This document shows, one piece after another, positions 44,815-53,510 of a stretch of 64,000 nt of DNA. Every line of letters begins with the position of its first letter. Within the stretch, counting starts at the first letter, position 1. The notes under the pieces are model-generated. The model made no database searches and was not told the origin of the DNA. It saw only the letters and a list, made by a program, of their open reading frames with translations. A program made the position numbers and the translations under genes. This DNA is from Streptomyces sp. XM4193 (GTDB lineage: Bacteria; Actinomycetota; Actinomycetes; Streptomycetales; Streptomycetaceae): the NCBI RefSeq assembly GCF_023072595.1, contig NZ_JALLGK010000001.1, positions 496,001 through 560,000 of the forward strand, read 5' to 3'.

Positions 44815-45637
44815 GTCCGGCGACTCCGCGTTTCCAGTACCCGGTGAACAGCGCGTCCAGCCGGCCCTTGCTCCAGGCGCGCAGCCCGCGCAGCGACTCC
44901 GCCTCGCCGGCGGCGAAGAGGAAGGTACGGGAGAGGTCCATCGTGCGCAGCGGCAGCGCCGCCACGGTGTCGGCGAGTGTGCTCGCGCCGTCGCGCGGAG
45001 CGCAGAAACGCACGTCCAGGCCGTCGCGCGCGGCGAGGGGGTAGGCGCGCAGCGCGGCCTCGTCGGCCTCGCTGCCGTCGGTCTCGACCACCAGCTGCAC
45101 GGAGACGTCCGGCGGGGACTCCTCGATCCACCGTGCGGCGGCCGGCAGCGCGGTGGCGTCGACCGCGAAGACGTAGTGCGCGCGGTTGTGCGGGAAGGTC
45201 TTCGCACCGGGCGGCCCGGCGAGGTGCACGTCCTCGCCGATCCCGACCGCCTCCACCCAGGTCGAGGCGAGTCCGCCGCGGTGCAGCACGAAGTCCAGGT
45301 CGATCTCGCGCGTCGCGGGGTCCCAGCGCCGCACGGTGTACTTGCGGGTCGGCGGCATCGGGCGCGGCCAGTTGAGCATCAGGTCCTCGCGGGGCGTGGG
45401 CAGCCGCAGGGAGCCGTCCGGCTCGGGGAGGACGATGCGTACGTGGTCGTCGGCCTGGTAGGAGTGGAAGCCGGTCAACTCCTCGCCGCCGACCGTGAGT
45501 CGGACCATCCGCTCGGTCACGTACTCCTTGCGCACGACCGGAGCGGTGCGGATGGTGATGGGGTACGGGACCCGGGCCGTACCGGTGCCCGTGCGGTGCT
45601 GCTCGGCCACGCGCTCGCGCGGGTTGCTGCGGTCCAT
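44804..45637 (-). CDS. Siderophore-interacting protein (ViuB-type ferric reductase)
   Basis: 277 residues from ATG 45637, three bases after the binding-protein gene. FAD-binding part with YVTERMVRLTVGGEELTGF and the flavin motif RKYTVRRWDPATREIDLDFVLH; the SIP NAD(P)H part has HYVFAVDATALPAAARWIEE. It would reduce the imported ferric complex to release iron inside the cell. A second homologue lies at 29016-29741. Confidence 0.92.
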   Translation of the reverse strand: MDRSNPRERVAEQHRTGTGTARVPYPITIRTAPVVRKEYVTERMVRLTVGGEELTGFHSYQADDHVRIVLPEPDGSLRLPTPREDLMLNWPRPMPPTRKYTVRRWDPATREIDLDFVLHRGGLASTWVEAVGIGEDVHLAGPPGAKTFPHNRAHYVFAVDATALPAAARWIEESPPDVSVQLVVETDGSEADEAALRAYPLAARDGLDVRFCAPRDGASTLADTVAALPLRTMDLSRTFLFAAGEAESLRGLRAWSKGRLDALFTGYWKRGVAGLED

Positions 45638-45640
45638 CGC

Positions 45641-46651
45641 TCAGTCCTCCAGCAGCGGCGCGAACGCCTTGTCGATGGCGTCGAGGGTCTTCCTCGCCTG
45701 GGTGTAGGTGGTGGCCTCGGTGTGGCGCAGGGGGTAGACCTCGCCCGCCTTCACCGCCGGCAGGTTCTTCCACAGCGTGGATTTCAGGACGTACTCGACG
45801 GACTTGGCGGGCCTGCCGTGCTGGTCGACGGTGTAGGTGATCGCGTCGGCGTCCTCGAAGCTGGCGGTCAGCTCCTCGATCGCGGGGTACTCGCTGGTGT
45901 CGCGGGAGCCGCCGAGCTTCTTGCGGACCTCGCCGTAGTAGTGCACTCCGACGTCCTCGGCGATGTTGGTGCCCCAGGAACCGGCGAACTCGCGCTGGAA
46001 GGTGCCCTTGCCGCCCTCCGCGTACGCCCCGAGGTGGCCGAAGTCCTTGCCGTCGAGGGCCTTCTCGTACTTCTCGGCCAGCCGGGCGGCCTGCTTCTCG
46101 TAGGCGGTGCGGTTCCCGGCGAAGTTCTCGGTGCGGCCGACCGCGTCGGACTGGCGCTCGGACTGCTTGCGCCAGGCGTTGGGCAGGGTCGGGCCCACCG
46201 CGACCACGGGAGCGATCGACTCCAGCCGCTCCATGTCCAATTCGCCGAGCACCGGCGCCGGTACGCCGACGACGATCAGGTCCGGCTTCACCGAGGCGAT
46301 GGCCTCGTAGTTGGTCTCGGCCGCCGTCTCGCCGGCGATCTTCTTCAGCCCGTCGTAGGTCTTGCGGTCCTGCGCGCTCATCATCGGCAGCGAGCGGCGG
46401 AAGCCGGAGATGCCCACCAGTGAGGCGTCGGCCTCGATCAGCGCGGGAACGGCGTAGCCGGTGGCGACGACCCGTTCGGGCTTCTCGGGGATCTCGACCT
46501 TCCCGTTGTCGGCCTTGAAGGTGCGTGTCGCGCCGTCCGAGGACCCGCCGGGGCCGGCTGAGTTCGCGGTGGAGCAGGCCGTCGCCGCGAGCAGGGCGAG
46601 CGGCACGGCGAGGGCGCCGAGCAGACGGCGGCGGGGCTGACGGGAGGGCAT
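45641..46651 (-). CDS. Siderophore-binding lipoprotein of an iron ABC transporter
   Basis: 336 residues. Twin-Arg-like start RQPRRRLLGALAVPLALLAATACS with lipobox ATAC (Cys26) anchors it to the outer face of the membrane. The FepB/FhuD-type fold begins at ERVVATGYAVPALIEADASLVGISG and includes IASVKPDLIVVGVPAPVLGEL. It captures the ferric siderophore and docks to the permeases. First gene of the operon; the iron box 131-149 bp upstream is shared with the divergent AraC gene. Siderophore type cannot be deduced, and no biosynthesis genes are nearby. Confidence 0.93.
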   Translation of the reverse strand: MPSRQPRRRLLGALAVPLALLAATACSTANSAGPGGSSDGATRTFKADNGKVEIPEKPERVVATGYAVPALIEADASLVGISGFRRSLPMMSAQDRKTYDGLKKIAGETAAETNYEAIASVKPDLIVVGVPAPVLGELDMERLESIAPVVAVGPTLPNAWRKQSERQSDAVGRTENFAGNRTAYEKQAARLAEKYEKALDGKDFGHLGAYAEGGKGTFQREFAGSWGTNIAEDVGVHYYGEVRKKLGGSRDTSEYPAIEELTASFEDADAITYTVDQHGRPAKSVEYVLKSTLWKNLPAVKAGEVYPLRHTEATTYTQARKTLDAIDKAFAPLLED

Positions 46652-46781
46652 GGGACGGGTTCCTGTTCGCTTTGGTGCGTTGTGCGTCCGTCCCGGTGCA
46701 CCGCCGGCTGCGGGTGCGGGGCGGCGCGGTGTGAGCCGCGTCGCGCCCGGGCGAACGGCCGCCAGTTCCTCGGCGACAAGG

Positions 46782-46800
46782 TTAGGTTAGCCTTACCGTT
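46782..46800. promoter_or_regulatory. Iron box between siderophore operon and AraC gene
   Basis: TTAGGTTAGCCTTACCGTT, a 15/19 match to the DmdR/IdeR consensus TTAGGTTAGGCTAACCTAA. Placed to control both directions. Confidence 0.8.
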
Positions 46801-46830
46801 GCTTGTGCGATGTCGATGAGAGGTCAACCT

Positions 46831-47622
46831 GTGTCGGTCATGGGACCCCACACCGGAGATCCGGTGTGGTGCCGGGAGTTCGGGTACGGGCTCGGACGGC
46901 CCGACGGGATCATGGTCCTGAAGTACCGCTCCGCCGGAGTGCTCGAGTTCGGCCGCACCCGGCAGGACTTCCTGCACCAGCTCTACTGGTCGCCCGACGG
47001 CATGCTCACCACCCTGGTGGGCGCCACCCCGCGGTTCGTCGGGCCGCAGGAGGCGTTCTGGTCCCGGCGGGCGGTCGACCACGAGGTGCGGGCCGCCGAC
47101 CGCCAGACCGTGTACCGGATCTGTCTGCGCCAGGCCCCGCCCGCGCTCGACGCATACCCGGTCGGACCCGCCTCGATCTCGCCGGAGGCGGGGCGGCTCG
47201 TCGAATCACTCGCGCGGCCCGGCGTCGAGGAGCGCGAGGCGCTGCGGATCAGGTCCGCCCTCCTCGCCGGGCTCGCCCTCACCGAAGCGGGATACCTCGC
47301 CCACCACGCGGTCGGCAGCGGCCACGCCCGCACCGTCGCCCGGGAGTTGACCCGCGACCCGGGTGATCCGACCCGGCTGGAGGAGTGGGCGTCCCGGCTG
47401 CACACCAGCGTGAAGACGCTCCAGCGGGACTTCCAGCGGGAGTTCGGCATGTCCTTCACCGCCTGGCGCACCCGGCTGCGACTGAGCGCGGCACGAGTGC
47501 TGCTCGCGACCGAGCCGGTCGGGGCGGTGGCGCACCGCGTGGGTTACGCCTCTGCCTCGGCCTTCGTCCAGGCGTACGCGGCCCGGTTCGGGCACACCCC
47601 GGGACGCCGCCCGCCCGGGTGA
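46831..47622 (+). CDS. AraC-family regulator, probably of siderophore uptake
   Basis: About 263 residues from GTG 46831 with AGAGG seven bases upstream; ATG 46810 is an in-frame alternative. N-terminal cupin-like sensing part (residues 1-120), C-terminal double HTH: LEEWASRLHTSVKTLQRDFQREFGMSFTAWRTRLRLSAARVLL and VAHRVGYASASAFVQAYAARFGHTP. Divergent from the uptake operon across an iron box; AraC regulators in this position usually sense the ferric siderophore and activate its transporter. Confidence 0.88.
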   Translation: MSVMGPHTGDPVWCREFGYGLGRPDGIMVLKYRSAGVLEFGRTRQDFLHQLYWSPDGMLTTLVGATPRFVGPQEAFWSRRAVDHEVRAADRQTVYRICLRQAPPALDAYPVGPASISPEAGRLVESLARPGVEEREALRIRSALLAGLALTEAGYLAHHAVGSGHARTVARELTRDPGDPTRLEEWASRLHTSVKTLQRDFQREFGMSFTAWRTRLRLSAARVLLATEPVGAVAHRVGYASASAFVQAYAARFGHTPGRRPPG

Positions 47623-47725
47623 TCCCGCCGCGGACGGCCGCGCGGCCCCTGGCGGTGCGGCCGGACCCTTGGCGGTGCGGCCGGACCGGAGTCGGCTGCC
47701 GGATCGCGGGTGCGGTCGGGTGCGG

Positions 47726-49003
47726 TCAGGTGCGGTGGGGGCCGGGGGCGTCGTCCCCGTCGTCGCCGGGTCCGTGCACGGCGTCCTCCTCGCCCGGCGG
47801 CCGGCGGTAGCGGAGCAGCCGGTGGACGCCGAAGACCAGCAGTCCGGAGAAGGCGAGCATCACGACGCCCAGCGCGCAGATGAGCAGCAGTCGCGAGCCG
47901 ACCGAGAGATCGCTGCCGCCGGCGAACTGGAAGCTGCCCAGGGCGAAGGTGACGGCGGTGATGATCAGCGTGACCATGCCGAGCAGCCCGAACGTGGCGG
48001 AGTCCAGTCTCGCCTCCACCGCCCGGTACTTGCGGTCCAGCCGCTCCAGCCGGGCGAGCTGCCGTGCGTCCTCGGCCGCTCGGGTGCGTGCCTCCAGGAT
48101 GCGTTCGCGCAGGCCGAGGTACTGCTCCTGCAACTGCTGGTGGCTGCCGCGCGAACCCGTGGCGGGCAGCAGCGCCAGTGCCAGGTCGGCCGCCTGGAGC
48201 GCCTCGTCGAACTCCCCGCACAGCCGGAGTCCGTGGGCGAGCCGGTAGACGAAGATGTGGTGCTCGGGGTGGTCCGTCGCGGCCTCCTGGGCACGGTCGC
48301 GCAGCAGCGGGCCCTGCCCGTCGAAGGGCGCCGCCGCGGCCAGGGCGCCCAGACACACGTCGACGGTGTGCGTGGTGCGGTGCGGCGAGTACCAGGCGTG
48401 GTCCAGCAGGTCCGCCGCGTGCTCGGCGGTCACCCTCCGGCTGCCGTACGCCGCGAACGCCCGCAGCGCGGTGAAGAGCGGGCCGGTGCGGCGGCTGCCG
48501 GCCGCCTGCGCGAGCAGCGAGGACTCCAGGAACTCGCGCAACTCCTCGAAGCGGAAGTTCGCCCGCAGCTTTCCCGCCTGGTACAGCGTCGCGAAGCAGC
48601 TGATGTCGCGCGAACCCAGGAGTTCGCCGGTCGCCTCGGAGATCTCGGTCGGCGACTCGACCGAGTCGCGGGTGATGAAGGCGTAGCCCAGCGCCCACTT
48701 CTCCTCGATCTCCACCCGGAAGGGAAGGCCGGAGGCGTCGCTCTCCTCGGCGTGCTCGTACAGCCAGCGCGCGCACTCCGCGGCGGTGCGCACCGACGGC
48801 AGTTCCAGGAACCGCAGCCGCCAGTAGCGGTCCGCGCAGATCAGGAACGGGTCGGTGGCGAAGTCCGCCGAGGTGAGCCTGAACGGAGGCGGAGTCCCGG
48901 CAGCCTTCAGCGAGTGCGCCACCTCCTCGCACACCCGGTCGAGCTCGCGGGAGTCCTGCGAGTCGATCCGGCTGAGCCGCTCGGTGAGTGAATTCCCCTC
49001 CAT
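47726..49003 (-). CDS. Protein with two C-terminal membrane helices, unknown function
   Basis: 425 residues from ATG 49003; the ribosome site is weak. The first ~300 residues are soluble, helical and TPR-like in feel (HHIFVYRLAHGLRLCGEFDEALQAADLALALLP), then a coiled-coil (EQYLGLRERILEARTRAAEDARQLARLERLDRKY) and two membrane helices (LLGMVTLIITAVTFALGSFQF and LLLICALGVVMLAFSGLLVFGV). This layout resembles actinobacterial proteins near effector or conflict-type systems, but I do not recognise the family. Stands alone, convergent with the AraC gene; the 100-bp gap holds short GGTGCGGTC repeats. Confidence 0.8.
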   Translation of the reverse strand: MEGNSLTERLSRIDSQDSRELDRVCEEVAHSLKAAGTPPPFRLTSADFATDPFLICADRYWRLRFLELPSVRTAAECARWLYEHAEESDASGLPFRVEIEEKWALGYAFITRDSVESPTEISEATGELLGSRDISCFATLYQAGKLRANFRFEELREFLESSLLAQAAGSRRTGPLFTALRAFAAYGSRRVTAEHAADLLDHAWYSPHRTTHTVDVCLGALAAAAPFDGQGPLLRDRAQEAATDHPEHHIFVYRLAHGLRLCGEFDEALQAADLALALLPATGSRGSHQQLQEQYLGLRERILEARTRAAEDARQLARLERLDRKYRAVEARLDSATFGLLGMVTLIITAVTFALGSFQFAGGSDLSVGSRLLLICALGVVMLAFSGLLVFGVHRLLRYRRPPGEEDAVHGPGDDGDDAPGPHRT

Positions 49004-49136
49004 ACGTTCGTACTTACCATGCGTCGGCCGAGGTCGGAGGGGTTTTCGCGAAGGTTCCGACGGAGCGCGCGGGACTCCCGCGGGACTCGTACGGGACTCG
49101 TACGGCTCTTCGCGGTGACCGCTAGTGTCGTGCACC

Positions 49137-49910
49137 ATGCGGGTCGACGTGCTCACGGCGGTGGAGGACTCCCGCGCGGAGCACCTGCCCGCCGCGTGGG
49201 AGTCGCTGCGTGCCCAGACCCACCGCGACTGGCACTGGCTCGTCCAGGTCGACGGCCCCGGCCACCGGGAGGTGCGGGCCGCGCTGGCCGACTGCGGTGC
49301 CGCCCGCGACCGACGGGTCCGCATCGCCGCCCATCGCACCCGCGTCGGCCCCGCCAACAGCCGCAACCTCGCACTGGGGCGCTCCAGCGCCGCCGTCATC
49401 CAGAACCTCGACGGCGACGACGAGTTGGAGCCCACCGCGCTCGCGCTGCTCTCCCGGGCCCTCACCTCGCACCCGGACTCCGGCTACGCCGCCGGCCACG
49501 CGCGGGACCTGCTGCCCGGCGGTGAACTGCGCGTCCACGAACTGCCGTTGCGCAGCGGCCGACTGGCCCGCGGCGCACTGCTGGACAACTGGTCGACGGC
49601 GCCGGGCAGTTACCGGCTACCGCTGCATCCGGCGGGGGTGATGTGGCGGCGTGCACTGCTGATGGAGCTGGGCGGATGGTCCGCGATGGAGGGCATGGAG
49701 GACACCGGCACCCTGATGGCCGCCTCCGCCGTGGCCACCGGCGTACTGGTCGACGCCCCGACGCTCAGGTACCGCAGACATCCGGGCCAGTCCTCCGGGC
49801 GAAGGACGGATTTCGCTGGGGGGGGGATACAGATTTCGCTGATCAGACAGCGTGCCTCGCATCTGCTCACCCAGCCGGGCTGGAACGCGCCCCCGCCGCC
49901 CCGGAGTTGA
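49137..49910 (+). CDS. Glycosyltransferase family 2 protein
   Basis: 257 residues from ATG 49137. Probably leaderless: TAGTGT (49123-49128) looks like a -10 eight bases before the ATG, and no ribosome site is present. GT-A fold: VDVLTAVEDSRAEHLPAAWESLRAQTHRDWHWLVQVDG, then the nucleotide-sugar/metal motif NLDGDDELEP (DxD-like). Near the end HPAGVMWRRALLMELGGW. A G9 homopolymer at 49818-49826 (codons for Gly-Gly-Gly) precedes the last ~30 residues and is prone to slippage. Acceptor unknown; no capsule or polysaccharide genes adjacent. Confidence 0.86.
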   Translation: MRVDVLTAVEDSRAEHLPAAWESLRAQTHRDWHWLVQVDGPGHREVRAALADCGAARDRRVRIAAHRTRVGPANSRNLALGRSSAAVIQNLDGDDELEPTALALLSRALTSHPDSGYAAGHARDLLPGGELRVHELPLRSGRLARGALLDNWSTAPGSYRLPLHPAGVMWRRALLMELGGWSAMEGMEDTGTLMAASAVATGVLVDAPTLRYRRHPGQSSGRRTDFAGGGIQISLIRQRASHLLTQPGWNAPPPPRS

Positions 49911-49923
49911 GCGCCCCCGTACG

Positions 49924-49953
49924 CCGGTGCCGGTGCCGGTGCCGGTGCCGGTG
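49924..49953. repeat. GGTGCC hexamer repeat
   Basis: About five copies of CGGTGC/GGTGCC just after the glycosyltransferase gene, non-coding, in the 285-bp gap before the GH64 terminator. Confidence 0.75.
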
Positions 49954-50097
49954 TGCGTTCGCGTCGCGTGTGTCCGTGACGCCGCGGTCAGTTGGGTCCG
50001 CCCGGGTGAGTCAGCTGTGCCCGTCCGGGTGGGAGGGCCGCGGGCCGGGACGGTCCGGAATCTCGGCCGGCCGCGCGGGCGCGGGTGGACGCCGGAC

Positions 50098-50134
50098 GGC
50101 CCCGGTGCCGACCTGTGGGGTCGGTGCCGGGGCC
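50098..50134 (-). terminator. Terminator of the GH64 gene
   Basis: 16-bp stem, 50098-50113 with 50119-50134, including two G-U pairs and a 5-base loop, about 60 bp after the GH64 stop. A second short stem GGGCC-TTTC-GGCCC follows closer to the gene. Confidence 0.65.
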
Positions 50135-50195
50135 GCCGGGTGGTGCGGGTGTGCGGGCCTTTCGGCCCACCGATCAGTCGCTCGACTCAGTCGGC

Positions 50196-51389
50196 TCAGT
50201 CGAAGGGCTGAAGGGTGATGTACGCCTTCTGCGGGTCGCCGTCGTGGACGAGCGACTCGTGGTTGGCGACGTCGTCGAAGGCGAAGGCGTAGGCCTTGCC
50301 GTCCTCCATCGCCTCGTGGACGAGCTTGGCGTACTCGTTGGTGACCTCGTCCTTGTAGAACTCGTCGGGGCTCGAGTCCGGCTGGTCGGAGTTGGTCAGC
50401 AGGGTGGTGCGGTGGAAGCCGGCGCACAGGGTGCGGGAGAGCGGGCCGCGCACCTCGTCGTTCGGGGCGTCCAGCTGCTTGTGGCAGCCGAAGATGCTGT
50501 CCGAGTCGGGCTTCTCGAAGCTGGTCACGACCTCGCCGGAGCCGTCGGTGAAGTCCATCTTGTCACCGTTGACCTTGCCGAAGTACTTGGTGTCCGGCTC
50601 GTGCCCGAACGGGGTGACCGTCAGGGTGTCGCTCTTGTACTTCTCCCAGACGCGGTCGACGTAGTCGGACATCGTGTCTTCGGGGATGTCGCCGATGCCG
50701 ATGCCGTGGCCGGGCGAGAGGGCGCGCAGCGGGCTGCCGTCCGCGCGCTTCTTGACCAGGCCGCCCCAACCGTCGACGGCCTCCAGCTTGTTGAAGAACT
50801 CCTTGTACGCACCGGGCTTGAGGACACCGGTGGTCTGGCTCGAACCGTCCGAGCCGTCGACGCCGACCGAGTAGGGCGCGGAGAACATGTCGACCTGGGT
50901 GCTGTTGATCCACAGGCCGGAGTCGTTGAGCGTGTACTCGGTCCAGTTGAACAGGGTGTCCGCGTTCGGGTCGTCCGGGTTCTGGACGGCGGGCTGCACG
51001 AGGCCGCCCTCGGCGAGCTTGAAGGTGAGCTTCTCGCCGTAGGAGTAGTACACCCGGCCGGAGAACTTCGGCAGCTGGATGTCCATGGACTCGCCGGCGG
51101 CCGGGCCCTCGAAGGAGGCGTCGGGCGCGTCGGTGGGCGGGTTGCCGCCGCCGGGCCATGCGGTGAAGTTGCCCTCGGCGTCGGCGTAGCCCTGCTCGCC
51201 GGTCGCCAGGTTGGTACCGATTGTGTAGATGTAGATCTGCTCGTCGGTGCCCGAGTCGTTCTTGAACGTCAGCGGGATGGTGTCGGCCGCAGCGGCCTCC
51301 GCCTTGGTGCTCGTGTCGAACGCGGTGAATCCGGCGCCGACTACGGCCGCAGCGGCCAGTGTCGCGAGCAGCTTCTTCTTGGCACGCAC
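50196..51389 (-). CDS. Secreted GH64 beta-1,3-glucanase
   Basis: 397 residues; GTG 51389 with GGAGGAA six bases upstream. Signal peptide RAKKKLLATLAAAAVVGAG ends near residue 34. The thaumatin-like GH64 fold starts at TIPLTFKNDSGTDEQIYIYTIGTNL, continues through FSGRVYYSYGEKLTFKL and LFNWTEYTLND to the Cys-containing CAGFHRTTLL. GH64 enzymes release laminaripentaose from beta-1,3-glucan. No carbohydrate-binding module is attached. The promoter carries the same palindrome as the GH81 gene at 21 kb, so the two glucanases should be co-induced. Confidence 0.92.
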   Translation of the reverse strand: MRAKKKLLATLAAAAVVGAGFTAFDTSTKAEAAAADTIPLTFKNDSGTDEQIYIYTIGTNLATGEQGYADAEGNFTAWPGGGNPPTDAPDASFEGPAAGESMDIQLPKFSGRVYYSYGEKLTFKLAEGGLVQPAVQNPDDPNADTLFNWTEYTLNDSGLWINSTQVDMFSAPYSVGVDGSDGSSQTTGVLKPGAYKEFFNKLEAVDGWGGLVKKRADGSPLRALSPGHGIGIGDIPEDTMSDYVDRVWEKYKSDTLTVTPFGHEPDTKYFGKVNGDKMDFTDGSGEVVTSFEKPDSDSIFGCHKQLDAPNDEVRGPLSRTLCAGFHRTTLLTNSDQPDSSPDEFYKDEVTNEYAKLVHEAMEDGKAYAFAFDDVANHESLVHDGDPQKAYITLQPFD

Positions 51390-51520
51390 GCAGTTCCTCC
51401 TCGTGGGGCGGGTCTGTATGTGGGGGGCACGCGAGGGTGTCGAGCGCCGTGTGTGCACAACAGGCCTCGGGGCCGCCGGAGTTGGGGGTCCGGAGGGGTG
51501 GCCCGGAGAGCACTCCCGTG

Positions 51521-51534
51521 TGAGAGCGCTCTCA
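51521..51534. promoter_or_regulatory. LacI-type operator of the GH64 glucanase
   Basis: Perfect 14-bp palindrome TGAGAGCGCTCTCA, identical to the core at 21047-21060 before the GH81 gene, and situated directly downstream of the -10. Confidence 0.8.
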
Positions 51535-51562
51535 GAATCACGTCCGCCCCCAGTCACGTCAA
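51534..51562 (-). promoter_or_regulatory. Probable promoter of the GH64 glucanase
   Basis: On minus: TTGACG (51562-51557), 17-bp spacer, GATTCT (51539-51534), a weak -10. The operator starts right at its end, the same geometry as at the GH81 gene. Confidence 0.55.
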
Positions 51563-51968
51563 CCCATGGGACGCCGATTACTCACAACTCTTGAAAGCTG
51601 ACCGGTGGTTGGTCGTCTCGACCCCGTTCTCACCAGCGACGACGACAGAAGGGGCGCATTGGCCGTGATGTGCCGAATTTCCGCCGCTTCGAGGAGTGTC
51701 ATCCGTCCACCGGTCCGCCGTTCACCCGTCGTTCGCGCTCGCGGTCGTACGCCTTCGCCGCGCGCCCTTCCCTTCAAGCGGCGAACCAACCGGCGACGAC
51801 CCCGTTCATGCGGTGAACGCAGAGTGAGAAGCCCGCACGCTCTGTTCAGCCGATGAACACAGCCGTTCGCTGTTCCTGTGTCCGCCGTCCCGTGCGCGCC
51901 GTGCCCGCCGTCCCGTGACGCCCGTACGCCAACGCCCCTCGGCCGGTGCGGAGTTCGCGCCCGCGGCG

Positions 51969-52056
51969 CGTACGGCGGCGCTCGCCTCCCCGTACGGCGG
52001 CGCTCGCCTCCCCGTACGGTGGCGCCCGCCTCCCCGTACGGCGGCGCCCGCCTCCC
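51969..52056. repeat. Four 22-bp tandem repeats
   Basis: Units of CGTACGGCGGCGCTCGCCTC plus CC start at 51969, 51991, 52013 and 52035, differing at one or two positions. They lie in the 750-bp gap 51390-52139, which also carries the GH64 regulatory region and, at its right end, the next promoter. No gene seen in the gap. Confidence 0.85.
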
Positions 52057-52139
52057 GTGCGGGGCGCCGCGGGGGAACTCGCCGCCCGGGCCGCGCCGCG
52101 CGCTCGTCCCGCTCGCCGCGCGCGGAGTAGCGTCGGAGC

Positions 52140-53117
52140 ATGTACGCGATCACGATTACCGAACCCGGCGGCCCCGAGGTGCTGGTCTGGTCCGAGGTGC
52201 CCGATCCCGAACTCCGCGAGGGCGAGGTGCTGGTCGATGTCGCGGCCAGCGCCGTCAACCGCGCCGATCTGCTGCAGCGTCAGGGTTTCTACGACCCGCA
52301 GCCCGGCACCTCCCCCTACCCGGGGCTGGAGTGCTCCGGCACCGTGGCCGAGGTGGGGCCCGGCGTCACCGGCTGGTCCGTCGGCGACGAGGTGTGCGCG
52401 CTGCTGAGCGGCGGCGGCTACGCCGAGCGGGTCGCCGTGCCCGCCGGTCAACTGCTCCCGGTGCCCGAGGGGGTCGACCTGGTCACCGCCGCGGGGCTGC
52501 CCGAGGTGGTGGCCACCGTGTGGTCGAACGTCTTCATGGTCGCCCACCTCCGGCCGGGCGAGACGCTGCTCGTGCACGGCGGATCGAGCGGTATCGGCAC
52601 CATGGCGATCCAGCTGGCGAAGGCGGTCGGCGCCACCGTCGCGGTGACCGCGGGAAGCGCCGCGAAGCTGGCCCGCTGCGCGGAGTTGGGCGCGGACATC
52701 ACCATCAATTACCGCGAGCAGGACTTCGTCGAGGAACTGCGCGCCGCGACCGACGGCAGGGGCGCGGACGTCATCCTCGACATCATCGGCGCCAAGTACC
52801 TGGAGCGGAACATCGAGGCCCTCGCCGTCAACGGTCGGCTGGCGATCATCGGTCTGATGGGCGGTGTGAAGGGCGAGCTGAACCTCGGCGCCCTGCTGCG
52901 CAAGCGCGGCGCGATCACCGCCACGACCCTCCGCGCCCGCCCCCTGGACGAGAAGGCCGCGATCATCGCCGCCGTGCGCGAGCACGTGTGGCCGCTGGTG
53001 GACAGCGAACGCGTCGTGCCGGTGATCGACCGGCTGCTGCCGATGGCGGAGGCGGCCGAGGCACACCGAGCCCTGGAGACCGGCGACCACATCGGCAAGG
53101 TGCTGCTCAGCCGCTGA
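52140..53117 (+). CDS. NAD(P)H:quinone oxidoreductase / zeta-crystallin-like MDR enzyme
   Basis: 325 residues from ATG 52140, probably leaderless (TAGCGT at 52128-52133, six bases before ATG). N-terminal GroES-like domain (GEVLVDVAASAVNRADLLQRQGFYDP, PGLECSGTVAEVGPGV) without structural-zinc Cys cluster, then the Rossmann domain with HGGSSGIGTMAIQLAKAVGA and the nucleotide-binding DVILDIIGAKYL. It reduces quinones or enones with NADPH in the cytoplasm. Matches the PIG3 (TP53I3)-like subgroup in style. No partner genes. Confidence 0.9.
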   Translation: MYAITITEPGGPEVLVWSEVPDPELREGEVLVDVAASAVNRADLLQRQGFYDPQPGTSPYPGLECSGTVAEVGPGVTGWSVGDEVCALLSGGGYAERVAVPAGQLLPVPEGVDLVTAAGLPEVVATVWSNVFMVAHLRPGETLLVHGGSSGIGTMAIQLAKAVGATVAVTAGSAAKLARCAELGADITINYREQDFVEELRAATDGRGADVILDIIGAKYLERNIEALAVNGRLAIIGLMGGVKGELNLGALLRKRGAITATTLRARPLDEKAAIIAAVREHVWPLVDSERVVPVIDRLLPMAEAAEAHRALETGDHIGKVLLSR

Positions 53118-53510
53118 CCCGGCACGGGCACGCAGCCACGGGCGTACGGGCGCGGGGTGGCACGGGCACGGGGTGGCACGGGCGTACCGCGGAGCCCGCG
53201 GCGCAGGCGTGCGGCGGGCTCCCCGGCCGTCCCCGCGGGGCCCGTACCGGACCCGGTCCCGGGGCCCGTGCCGCGCCCGGCGCCGAGCCGCCCGGGGGCC
53301 GTGCCGCGCTCGCCGTGAACTCCCGCCGCCCGGACGCCCGTTACGGCGTCCGGGCGCGCTCGTTCACTGAGGTGTCGGGCCCGGTGTCCGAGATGCCGGA
53401 AGTCGCCGGTCGTGTGACGCTCGTAACAGAGCCGACGCTCCGCGCAGCGTCCAGCGAGGTTGCGAGCTGTTCCGCGTGCCGCGTGCGACGCGGCGAGGCG
53501 GGCGGGAGGA

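Noticed and set aside
50101-50195. Riboswitch-like folding downstream of the GH64 gene
   Set aside because: The stems are at the 3' end of the gene and are adequately explained as a terminator.
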